Shown here: positions 9,320-16,487 of the stretch, piece after piece
Layout of the letters: every line of letters begins with the position of its first letter
Position numbering within the stretch: position 1 is the stretch's first letter
NCBI GenBank assembly: GCA_017643645.1
Contig: JAEPNB010000010.1
Location: 85,671-149,670 of the forward strand
DNA: 64,000 nt
Origin: Balneola sp.
GTDB lineage: Bacteria > Bacteroidota > Rhodothermia > Balneolales > Balneolaceae
Direction: 5' to 3'
Program-made: the position numbers and the translations under genes
The notes under the pieces: model-generated
What the model saw: the letters and a program-made list of their open reading frames with translations, nothing else
Databases searched by the model: none
What the model was told of the DNA's origin: nothing

Positions 9320-9712
9320 TCAGATTCTCTGATTCTGTCTGATAAGAAAAGGGAGGCTCTGCAAAACGATCACTAAAATAGCTGCCATAACTATGGCTTC
9401 GGTTGGGTTCTCGTAAATCGCTCTTCCCATGTTGTTCAGATTATAAGCAATGAGCAAACCAGAACTAAACAGGGAAAAACTAAAAGCCCAATGTACTCTC
9501 ATCCACATTACAAACCCTGAAAATAAACATATAAGGCCGGTCAGCAGTTGAGTAATATTAGTAAAGATTGGAATGTCTTGGTTCTGAAAATCAAACAGGT
9601 TTTCCTGTTCGGCAGTAATAAGGTTCCAGCTTCCCGAAACAGACATATAAAGTCCTACGGCGATAAAGAAAAGAAATAGAAAAAGATTGATGTTACGGTC
9701 TTTACGATTCAT
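9320..9712 (-). CDS. Four-helix membrane protein of unknown function
   Basis: This 130-residue protein is almost wholly hydrophobic with four predicted helices (around 9-27, 48-66, 71-88 and 104-122) and charged ends (MNRKDRN and RQNQRI). No family motif is recognised. The gene lies 27 bp upstream of the 8540-9292 gene on the same strand, so the two may be co-transcribed. Confidence 0.65.
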   Translation of the reverse strand: MNRKDRNINLFLFLFFIAVGLYMSVSGSWNLITAEQENLFDFQNQDIPIFTNITQLLTGLICLFSGFVMWMRVHWAFSFSLFSSGLLIAYNLNNMGRAIYENPTEAIVMAAILVIVLQSLPFLIRQNQRI

Positions 9713-9764
9713 TCATATAAAACATTCAGTTCATGGTACGGTGGTGTGAATGCTTATACCGGGA

Positions 9765-10034
9765 TCAGTGATTTTGTTCCCTATTTTCTTCATCGGTAAA
9801 AATCGGCTTCTTTTTTCTAAAGGCATTTATTGTAAATAATGCTCCCGTAGATGTGATTGCAGCATAGAATCCTGAACCCCGCAAATCGAAAAAAAGCACT
9901 ATTGCTCCTCCTATTAAAGCAGCTATTGCCCCGGTTAAAATACTTGGGACCATTTTAATTCCATGTGCTCCTGAAAATGTGTGGCTAAGCCAGCCGATAA
10001 AAGTTCCGAGTGTTAAAAATCCAAAAAATTCCAT
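9765..10034 (-). CDS. Small membrane protein of unknown function
   Basis: An 89-residue protein with glycine-rich hydrophobic helices (GFLTLGTFIGWLSHTFSG, LTGAIAALIGGAIVLFFDL, FYAAITSTGALFTINAF). The layout resembles small GlsB/YeaQ-like transglycosylase-associated membrane proteins, but the match is weak. A charged tail (KKKPIFTDEENREQNH) closes it. It is the first gene of the three-gene minus-strand membrane cluster and is divergent from the dipeptidase. Confidence 0.6.
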   Translation of the reverse strand: MEFFGFLTLGTFIGWLSHTFSGAHGIKMVPSILTGAIAALIGGAIVLFFDLRGSGFYAAITSTGALFTINAFRKKKPIFTDEENREQNH

Positions 10035-10144
10035 GACATCAATGTTTTGTTGAATAAATTCCTATACACTTAAAGGAATTATGACTCATTCTAGTTCCGA
10101 ATTGTATAATATCTATATCAATAAATTAAACTAACTTCATTAAA

Positions 10145-11446
10145 ATGAATATTTTAAAAACTCTTCCTCTATTTTTGTTTATGCTGATTTGGGCATGCGC
10201 TCCCGATTCTTCCGTAGATCCTGAACTTGTAGCCAAAGCTGAAAAAATTCACAATAGTGTAATCACTTTAGACACTCATGTGGATATTAACACCGGTAAT
10301 TTCACTGAAGAAAAGAACTATACCATGAATCTGGACACTCAGGTTGATCTTCCAAAAATGGAAGCCGGAGGATTGGATGTTGCCTTCCTTATCGTTTATA
10401 CCGGACAGGGAGAATTAGATCAGGAAGGGTTTGATGCTGCTTATGAAAATGCGGTTTCAAAATTCGATGCCATTCACCGCTTAACGGAAGAGCTTGCTCC
10501 GGATCAAATTGAATTGGCGCTGACTTCTGATGATGTTCGCAGAATTCATGCTGCTGGCAAAAAAGTTGCTATGATCGGTGTTGAAAATGCTTATCCATTA
10601 GGAATGGAACTGGACAGAGTTAAAGAGTTTTTTGATCGCGGAGCTCGATATATGTCGCTTTCACATAATGGTCACAGCCAATTAAGTGATTCAAATACAG
10701 GTGAAATAGATGATGTTTGGTTACATAATGGTTTGAGTGATTTCGGAAAAGAAGTGATCGCTGAAATGAATAAATGGGGAATCATGATCGATCTTTCTCA
10801 TCCTTCTAAGAAGGCGAATATGCAAACAATGGAATTATCAAAAGCGCCGGTTATAGCTTCACATTCTTCTGCAAGAGCCTTGGATCCTTCTGTTAGCAGA
10901 AACCTGGATGATGAAGAACTTATGATGCTGAAAGAAAATGGTGGAGTAGTTCAAACTGTTGCTTTCCGTAGCTATGTTAATTCTGAAAAACATGAAGCAT
11001 ATCGTGAAGCTGCATCTAAAATTGAAGAAGAAGTTGCCGAAGAAATGGGTTTCGAAATGGTTTCGAGAGACTCCATCCGACAGATGAGTACAGAAACCCG
11101 AAATGAATATTTCGCTCTCTATCAGGAAATGCAGAAACAAGCTCAACCAAGAATTGAACAGGAAACAGCTGGGAAAGCTCCCTCTGTTGATGTATCTGAT
11201 TTTGTTGACCACATTGATTATATGGTTGACCTGATCGGAGTTGAGCATGTTGGAATCAGCTCTGACTTCGATGGCGGCGGTGGTGTTAACGGCTGGATGG
11301 ATGCTTCTGAAACGCTGAACGTTACTATTGAGCTTGTGAAAAGAGGCTACACCCAAGAACAAATCGAGATGATCTGGAGTGGCAACCTTTTAAGAGTTCT
11401 GGATGAGGTTCAGAAAGTTGCTGCTGAGATTCAGGCGGAAGGTTAG
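10145..11446 (+). CDS. Membrane dipeptidase (peptidase family M19), lipoprotein
   Basis: The 433-residue protein starts with a lipoprotein signal, FLFMLIWACAPDSS, with a lipid cysteine at residue 18. M19 renal-dipeptidase motifs follow: LDTHVDINTG near residue 42 with the HxD zinc ligands, IGVENAYPLG near residue 144 with the bridging glutamate, SLSHNGHSQL, MIDLSHPS near residue 215, VIASHSSARAL near residue 235 and GISSDFDGGGG near residue 375. It hydrolyses dipeptides in the periplasm or at the surface with a binuclear zinc centre. A strong terminator follows at 11480. Confidence 0.93.
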   Translation: MNILKTLPLFLFMLIWACAPDSSVDPELVAKAEKIHNSVITLDTHVDINTGNFTEEKNYTMNLDTQVDLPKMEAGGLDVAFLIVYTGQGELDQEGFDAAYENAVSKFDAIHRLTEELAPDQIELALTSDDVRRIHAAGKKVAMIGVENAYPLGMELDRVKEFFDRGARYMSLSHNGHSQLSDSNTGEIDDVWLHNGLSDFGKEVIAEMNKWGIMIDLSHPSKKANMQTMELSKAPVIASHSSARALDPSVSRNLDDEELMMLKENGGVVQTVAFRSYVNSEKHEAYREAASKIEEEVAEEMGFEMVSRDSIRQMSTETRNEYFALYQEMQKQAQPRIEQETAGKAPSVDVSDFVDHIDYMVDLIGVEHVGISSDFDGGGGVNGWMDASETLNVTIELVKRGYTQEQIEMIWSGNLLRVLDEVQKVAAEIQAEG

Positions 11447-11479
11447 GTTTTAGATTTAAGACGTAAGATAAAAGACTCT

Positions 11480-11510
11480 GGTTCCGGTGCTCTGCATCGG
11501 AACCTTTTTT
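11480..11510 (+). terminator. Rho-independent terminator of the dipeptidase gene
   Basis: GGTTCCGGTG and CATCGGAACC form a 10-bp stem with one G-T pair around a short loop, followed directly by six T residues. It lies 33 bp after the dipeptidase stop codon. Confidence 0.8.
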
Positions 11511-11515
11511 ATTTC

Positions 11516-11557
11516 CCAACCCGTAGGCGCAATTCATGAATTGCGCCTACGGGTTGG
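11516..11557. repeat. 42-bp perfect palindrome, REP/RAYT type
   Basis: The sequence is symmetric around CA|TG at 11536/11537. Its inner arm, GTAGGCGCAATTCATGAATT, resembles the palindromes next to and inside the RAYT gene at 63550 and 63950 (GTAGGGGCGATTCATGAATC type). It is therefore a likely non-autonomous substrate of that transposase family. Confidence 0.7.
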
Positions 11558-11622
11558 TTTTTTTATAAAACGGCATCATTATAGAGTTCCTTCTGAATCA
11601 ATTTATATGTATAATACATGTA

Positions 11623-12735
11623 ATGATACATCAGGAACATATCCGCAAGATTATCCATATAGACATGGATGCTTTTTTTGCAGCTGTAGAGCAACGGGAC
11701 AATCCTGCTCTTCGCGGAAAGGCAGTTATTGTTGGAGGTTCGCCCAATGGCCGTGGCGTAGTTTCTACCGCAAGCTATGAAGCCCGAAAGTTTGGGGTTC
11801 ACTCAGCTATGCCATGTTCTCAGGCTGCACGACTTTGTCCACATGGAATTTTTGTTAAAGGAAGATTCGATGCTTACAAATTAGCCTCTCAACAAATTCG
11901 TGAGATCTTTTTTGAGTATACGGATCTGGTTGAACCACTTTCTCTGGATGAAGCTTTCCTGGATGTAACCGAAAATCATAAGGGAATGAGATCAGCCACA
12001 CTTATTGCCAAAGAGATTCTGGAAAAGATTCAGGAAAAAACACAGCTTACCGCATCAGCAGGGGTTTCATACTGTAAGTTCATTGCTAAAGTCGCTTCTG
12101 ATTACAACAAGCCAAACGGCCTTACGCTCATCCCACCCGAAGAAGCAGAGGAATTTCTGGAAGGCCTAGAAATCAAAAAATTCTTCGGAGTAGGTAAAGC
12201 CACTCAAAAGAAAATGCATTCGCTTGGAATCAAAACTGGAGCTGATCTCAAAGAATGGAGCGAGATCGACCTGGTTAAAGCATTCGGAAAATCCGGAAGG
12301 TACTATTATCGAATTTGCAGAGGCATCGATAACAGAGAAGTAAAACCTCATCGAATACGAAAGTCTTATGGGAAAGAACGCACATTCTCTGACGACAAAG
12401 GAGACTTGAACTGGATCACTACCTTTTTGGATGAACTTTCAGAGTCTATTTCTGAAGGAATGCAAAAGATCAACGCAAAAGGGAAGACCATCACTCTCAA
12501 AGTTCGTTACAAAAATTTCGATACCATCACCCGAAGCCAATCAGTCCCCAATTACACTAACGACCATTATCAAATATCTACCGTTGCCCGTCAACTTCTG
12601 GAAGATACGGATGTCGGAAACCGTCAAGTTCGCTTGCTCGGTATTTCGCTGTCAAATCTGAATCTTTCTGAAGATCATTATTATGAACAGCTTGAGTTAG
12701 AGTTTAGGAGGGGGTTGGTGATAGGTGATAAATGA
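11623..12735 (+). CDS. dinB: DNA polymerase IV (Y-family translesion polymerase)
   Basis: This 370-residue protein carries IIHIDMDAFFAAVEQRDNPALRGKAVIVGG near residue 10 with the first catalytic aspartates, ASYEARKFGVHSAMP, EPLSLDEAFLDVT near residue 106 with the SxDE catalytic pair, and SAGVSYCKFIAKVASDYNKPNG. The little-finger domain follows from about residue 240. It performs error-prone synthesis across damaged templates. The C-terminus lacks a recognisable QLxLF clamp-binding peptide at the extreme end, although YYEQLELEF lies close to it. It is monocistronic. Confidence 0.95.
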   Translation: MIHQEHIRKIIHIDMDAFFAAVEQRDNPALRGKAVIVGGSPNGRGVVSTASYEARKFGVHSAMPCSQAARLCPHGIFVKGRFDAYKLASQQIREIFFEYTDLVEPLSLDEAFLDVTENHKGMRSATLIAKEILEKIQEKTQLTASAGVSYCKFIAKVASDYNKPNGLTLIPPEEAEEFLEGLEIKKFFGVGKATQKKMHSLGIKTGADLKEWSEIDLVKAFGKSGRYYYRICRGIDNREVKPHRIRKSYGKERTFSDDKGDLNWITTFLDELSESISEGMQKINAKGKTITLKVRYKNFDTITRSQSVPNYTNDHYQISTVARQLLEDTDVGNRQVRLLGISLSNLNLSEDHYYEQLELEFRRGLVIGDK

Positions 12736-12749
12736 AAGTAGAAAGGAAA

Positions 12750-13151
12750 TCATTTTGCTACTTTTCTTCGATCTACTATCATTACGTTCAGTAATTTTAT
12801 AATTGATGTCAAAATTCTGATGCGATTCTGATAAACTTCTTCACCTAAAATGTGCCTACTTTTGAAATACCAATCCTTAGCTTCTCGTGCTGAACCAAGA
12901 GCAATTTCATAAAACCTGGCTTTTTCTTTGTTAGAAAATCTGGAATAGCCTTCAATTATATTTGCACTAATAGACCCAACAGATCTATATAATTGATCTG
13001 CTAGTGAGAAAATCCTCTTTTCAAGAATTAATGATGTGTCAACCCAGCATAGATCAGATAAATAAAGGCTTATTCTATAAACCTCCATTTTCCAGCTTGG
13101 GTCTTTAGTAAAGTTTTCATCAATCTGACGAATCCAACTCTTGTAATCCAT
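12750..13151 (-). CDS. Four-helix bundle protein (S23/IVP family)
   Basis: This 133-residue protein shows the S23-family pattern: IFSLADQLYRSVGSISANIIEGYSRFSNKEKARFYEIALGSAREAKDW around residues 47-93. The family was first seen encoded in intervening sequences of 23S rRNA. In Bacteroidota it is common as free-standing genes of unknown function. No rRNA is nearby here. It is convergent with dinB, 14 bp apart. Confidence 0.85.
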   Translation of the reverse strand: MDYKSWIRQIDENFTKDPSWKMEVYRISLYLSDLCWVDTSLILEKRIFSLADQLYRSVGSISANIIEGYSRFSNKEKARFYEIALGSAREAKDWYFKSRHILGEEVYQNRIRILTSIIKLLNVMIVDRRKVAK

Positions 13152-13314
13152 GATTTTTAATCGGTAAGACCATTTCGACCTCTATTCCTTACAAAATTTC
13201 TTTTTCACCTTTCACAAAAAATAAAAATGTATTCCTCCATAAAACTATATTGAGACTGTACTCGTCTTATACCCGAAAACAACTTCGGGAAAAAGGAAAT
13301 TGCAACACGATAAA

Positions 13315-13884
13315 ATGGAAGATGCACGATTAGTTCAGGATTTTCTGGGAGGAAATCATCAGGCGTTTAATACGCTGGTTAGTCGGTGGCAAGGTAAGAT
13401 TCATCACTTTGCATATCGCTACTTCGCCAGCAGTGACGACGCCGCGGAGATCACTCAGAAAACGTTCATCAAAGCGTACCAAAAGCTGGACACTTTGGAT
13501 GATGTGAACAAATTCAGTTCCTGGCTTTATCGGATAGCAAATAACCTCTGCCTGGATGAATTAAAGAGAGTTGGCAGAAAAAGAGCTACTTCTTATGAAA
13601 CACTAAAAGTGGCTCCTCAAACGGAAACGGCTTCATCAGCAGATTCGAATGTATTGCGGAATGAAGGGTTGGTTCTCCTTCATAAAGCACTCCTTCAGTT
13701 ACCAAACGATCAGCGAGTAGTGGTAATAATGAAAGAATATGAAGGACTTACATTTCCCGAAATAGCAGAAATTTTAGATGAACCAATTAACACAGTAAAG
13801 TCAAGAATGTATTATGGATTACGGGCGCTGAAAAAGACGTTCGACTCCTGGAATATCAATAAAGAGGTGTTCAATTATGAATAA
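13315..13884 (+). CDS. RNA polymerase ECF sigma factor
   Basis: Region 2 (FNTLVSRWQGKIHHFAYRYFASSDDAAEITQKTFIKAYQKL, about residues 20-60) includes the DDAAEITQKTF core. Region 4 (LLQLPNDQRVVVIMKEYEGLTFPEIAEILDEPINTVKSRMYYGLRALKK, about 125-175) contains the DNA-binding helix-turn-helix. This start is the ATG at 13315. A TTG at 13300, preceded by AAAAAGGAAA, would add five residues and has the better ribosome-binding site. It overlaps the anti-sigma-like gene by 8 bp, so translational coupling is likely. Confidence 0.93.
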   Translation: MEDARLVQDFLGGNHQAFNTLVSRWQGKIHHFAYRYFASSDDAAEITQKTFIKAYQKLDTLDDVNKFSSWLYRIANNLCLDELKRVGRKRATSYETLKVAPQTETASSADSNVLRNEGLVLLHKALLQLPNDQRVVVIMKEYEGLTFPEIAEILDEPINTVKSRMYYGLRALKKTFDSWNINKEVFNYE

Positions 13885-14554
13885 AGAACAAGCGCGATTA
13901 CTCTTAATGGATTACATGTATGGCGAGTTGAATGAAGCCAAGAAGTCTGAGCTTCTGGAGTTCATCAACCAACATGACGATCTGAAACAAGAATTTGAAG
14001 AGCTCACTGAAACTCAGTCTTTTCTTCATCATCTGCCTGTACAGGATCCGGCTGAACAGCTGGTTATTATGGAGCCGTCAAAAAGTTCTTCTGAAGGGTT
14101 TTGGCAAAGCATACTTTCTGCCCTAACTCCCAGAAACGCTTTTGCTCAGGCTAGCTTTGGTGTTGCCGTACTAGCATTTGTTTTCATCGTAACCGGCGCT
14201 ATAACAGGTTTGAATGTGAGTTACTCTGATTCCGGAGTTCAGTTAGGTTTTGGAGAAATCCCAACTACTGAGAAAACTTTTTCTGCTGCTCAGGTTGAAC
14301 AAATTGTTCAGCAAATTCAGCGTGACAATGTAGCTCTGGTTCAACAAGTAGTAGCAGATGCTCAGGAGCACCAAAATATTCAGTTAGAAGAGACCTTTGC
14401 AAGCTTTGCTTCCTACCTGGAAAGCCAAAGAACAAATGATTTACAACTTATCAGCTCCGGCTTAGAAGATCTTAAAGAAAACACCTTTACGCGTTTTCGA
14501 CAAAACGAACAGGTATTAGGCGAAATAATACAAACTGTTAGTTATGGAAATTAA
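13877..14554 (+). CDS. Putative transmembrane anti-sigma factor
   Basis: The 225-residue protein has an N-terminal helical domain (RLLLMDYMYGELNEAKKSELLEFINQHDDLKQEFEELTE, about 5-44) like anti-sigma ASD domains. One membrane helix follows near residues 93-113, and then a glutamine-rich periplasmic coiled segment. The HxxxCxxC zinc motif is absent. The evidence is position, overlapping the sigma gene, and topology. It probably holds the sigma factor at the membrane until a signal arrives. Its end overlaps the frame of the next gene. Confidence 0.75.
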   Translation: MNKEQARLLLMDYMYGELNEAKKSELLEFINQHDDLKQEFEELTETQSFLHHLPVQDPAEQLVIMEPSKSSSEGFWQSILSALTPRNAFAQASFGVAVLAFVFIVTGAITGLNVSYSDSGVQLGFGEIPTTEKTFSAAQVEQIVQQIQRDNVALVQQVVADAQEHQNIQLEETFASFASYLESQRTNDLQLISSGLEDLKENTFTRFRQNEQVLGEIIQTVSYGN

Positions 14555-14567
14555 ACAAGGACAAACC

Positions 14568-15740
14568 ATGAAAAGAATACAACAAATATTACCCGCACTA
14601 TTAATTTTACTTTTAACCCCCTCGTTAGGGTGGGCTCAAAGTTTTGATGCCAATCGAATGAACCGCGACATAAAGATCATGGAGAATATTCTCGGAGAGA
14701 TGTTTAAAACCTACTCCGGAAATACTACTTCGGAACGTGTGTTTATCAGCGAGTCGTTTACAGGCTCCAGAAATGTTCGGGGAACTTATCTTCCGGGCTA
14801 TGGAATCATTTTCAACGTACAAACCGGCTCCTCTTTCGTGATCTCTCAATCTTCAGATAGCGAGGGCAGCTCTAACTCATTTTACTATAGTTACAGTACT
14901 GGTGAATCATCCAATGATGATGTAAAAGTAGATGAAGAAAGCGTAAAGGATCGAATAATTGAATTTTTGAAGGACTACGCTTCGACTATCGGTCAATTAA
15001 AACCAACAGAAAATGTGATGGTGATTTACGGATCTAATTCACGTCACTCTTTTCCGGCACTTGTATATACTTCTTCAAATGGAAAGATAGATCGCAAAGA
15101 AAGAGAAAAACTTCCGGTGATCTCCGGATCCGTGACCAAGAAAGATCTGGACGATTACCGATCAGGAAAGATCAATGAATCAGCTTTTGCAGGCAAAGTG
15201 AAGACTGCCTCAACAAAAGACAAAGAATACCTCGACTTAAAAGTCATGGGAAACATCTTTGAAACTGCGTTAAAAGAACAAGATGATGAATCATTCCGCT
15301 TGAGTGGAAATGTGAACTATCTGATGCTTGATAACTTTGGAGCCATCTTTAATCTGGATGCCAGTTACAGAACGAACAACCGATTATTTGGGCGGGTTTC
15401 CGGCATAACCGTGACCGGAGCTTATATAAGAACGGATTCGAGAGATGCTCCTGACGCTAAAGAAGCAGAAGAAAAGGAAGCCGAGTTCTTAGCAAATGTT
15501 AATGAGGCATATTCTCAGCTTAAAAATAATATCAAAGAATACTTAGTGGACTATGGAAGAACCGTGAATTCAGTTAAGCCTGATCAATATATTTTAACGA
15601 CTGTCAATGTACGAGGTCGATATAAAGATATTCCTGAGCGCATCGACTTCCAGCTTAAGAAAGCTGTATTAGATCAACTGGATAAAGGTTCTATTTCGCG
15701 AGAAGAAGCTTTAAAACAAGTGGTAGTAACCGAATACTAA
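14568..15740 (+). CDS. Secreted protein of unknown function in the sigma-factor operon
   Basis: Starting at MKRIQQILPALLILLLTPSLGWAQ gives a clean Sec signal cleaved after WAQ, with AAGGA upstream as a possible ribosome-binding site. A start at 14544 would put eight residues before it. The mature protein is about 365 residues, hydrophilic, with no recognised domain. Segments such as LPGYGIIFNVQTGSSFVISQ and an acidic stretch (DAPDAKEAEEKEAEFLANVNEAY) stand out. It is the third gene of the sigma/anti-sigma operon, so it may be the signal receiver or a target. A terminator follows. Confidence 0.75.
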   Translation: MKRIQQILPALLILLLTPSLGWAQSFDANRMNRDIKIMENILGEMFKTYSGNTTSERVFISESFTGSRNVRGTYLPGYGIIFNVQTGSSFVISQSSDSEGSSNSFYYSYSTGESSNDDVKVDEESVKDRIIEFLKDYASTIGQLKPTENVMVIYGSNSRHSFPALVYTSSNGKIDRKEREKLPVISGSVTKKDLDDYRSGKINESAFAGKVKTASTKDKEYLDLKVMGNIFETALKEQDDESFRLSGNVNYLMLDNFGAIFNLDASYRTNNRLFGRVSGITVTGAYIRTDSRDAPDAKEAEEKEAEFLANVNEAYSQLKNNIKEYLVDYGRTVNSVKPDQYILTTVNVRGRYKDIPERIDFQLKKAVLDQLDKGSISREEALKQVVVTEY

Positions 15741-15763
15741 ATTATTGACCGAAATCATATCAG

Positions 15764-15798
15764 AGCCGTATTTGGGTGAATTCGAATGCGGCTTTTTT
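15764..15798 (+). terminator. Terminator of the sigma-factor operon
   Basis: AGCCGTATT pairs with AATGCGGCT (one G-T type mismatch) across a 12-base loop and is followed by six T residues, 24 bp after the last gene of the operon. Confidence 0.75.
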
Positions 15799-15821
15799 GA
15801 TCACTGATTTTGATGATTGTT

Positions 15822-16406
15822 TTAAAGTGAGAATTTCGCTTCAATCTTTAATGCTTTTTCCAGCAACTTCCCATATTCTTTTGCTTCGATTTCTTTGCAG
15901 CCAAATCTGCCTAAATGACCTGTGTAGAACTGGGTATCCCAAAGGATAAATCCTTTCTCTTTTAAGATCTGATGACAATAGTACAGAGCAACTTTATCTG
16001 CTTCTTTTTCTTTTCGGAACATGCTTTCACCAAAGAATGCACCACCCAATGTTACTCCATATAATCCTCCCGCCAATTTCTCATCCTTGTAAACTTCTAC
16101 TGAATGAGCATTTCCGGATTGGTTTAAGATATCGTAGGAGTTTAAGATCAGATCGTTTATCCATGTGTTTTCCCGATCTGCGCATGCTTTTACCACTTCT
16201 CTGAAGTTTTCGTCAACCCTCACTTCAAATCTACCCTGACGAACTATCCGCATAACATTCTTTGTCATGTGAAATTCATTTAATGGTATGACACCTCGTT
16301 TTCGGGCAGAATACCAATCTACTTCTTTGTCTTCTCTTGAATCCGCCATCGGAAATATCCCTTGGGAATAAGCTTCCAATAGTATTTCAGGTGGAATTAT
16401 TTTCAT
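15822..16406 (-). CDS. aat: Leucyl/phenylalanyl-tRNA-protein transferase
   Basis: The 194-residue protein has the Aat motifs YSQGIFPMAD near residue 13, WYSARKRGVIPL near residue 31, GGLYGVTLGGAFFGESMF near residue 112 and the closing WDTQFYTGHLGRFGCKEI. Aat adds Leu or Phe to the N-terminus of proteins with N-terminal Lys or Arg and marks them for ClpAP (N-degron pathway). It is shorter than the E. coli enzyme at the N-terminus, as in many Bacteroidota. Confidence 0.93.
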   Translation of the reverse strand: MKIIPPEILLEAYSQGIFPMADSREDKEVDWYSARKRGVIPLNEFHMTKNVMRIVRQGRFEVRVDENFREVVKACADRENTWINDLILNSYDILNQSGNAHSVEVYKDEKLAGGLYGVTLGGAFFGESMFRKEKEADKVALYYCHQILKEKGFILWDTQFYTGHLGRFGCKEIEAKEYGKLLEKALKIEAKFSL

Positions 16407-16413
16407 CTCGAAT

Positions 16414-16478
16414 AATCCTGACAGGTTTGTATAAAGGTTAATCTTTCAAATTAAATTATAACAAAACCTGTCAGGATT
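16414..16478. repeat. 65-bp MITE-like element with 15-bp inverted ends
   Basis: The ends AATCCTGACAGGTTT and AAACCTGTCAGGATT are perfect 15-bp inverted repeats around a 35-base AT-rich centre. Related elements with CTGACAGG cores lie at 19022-19085 and 19744-19810. It lies between the aat start and the protease gene end. Confidence 0.7.
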
Positions 16479-16487
16479 TAGTACAAA

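Noticed and set aside
11487..11802. Short overlapping frames around the dinB start
   Set aside because: They are out-of-frame shadows of dinB and the 42-bp palindrome, without family similarity.
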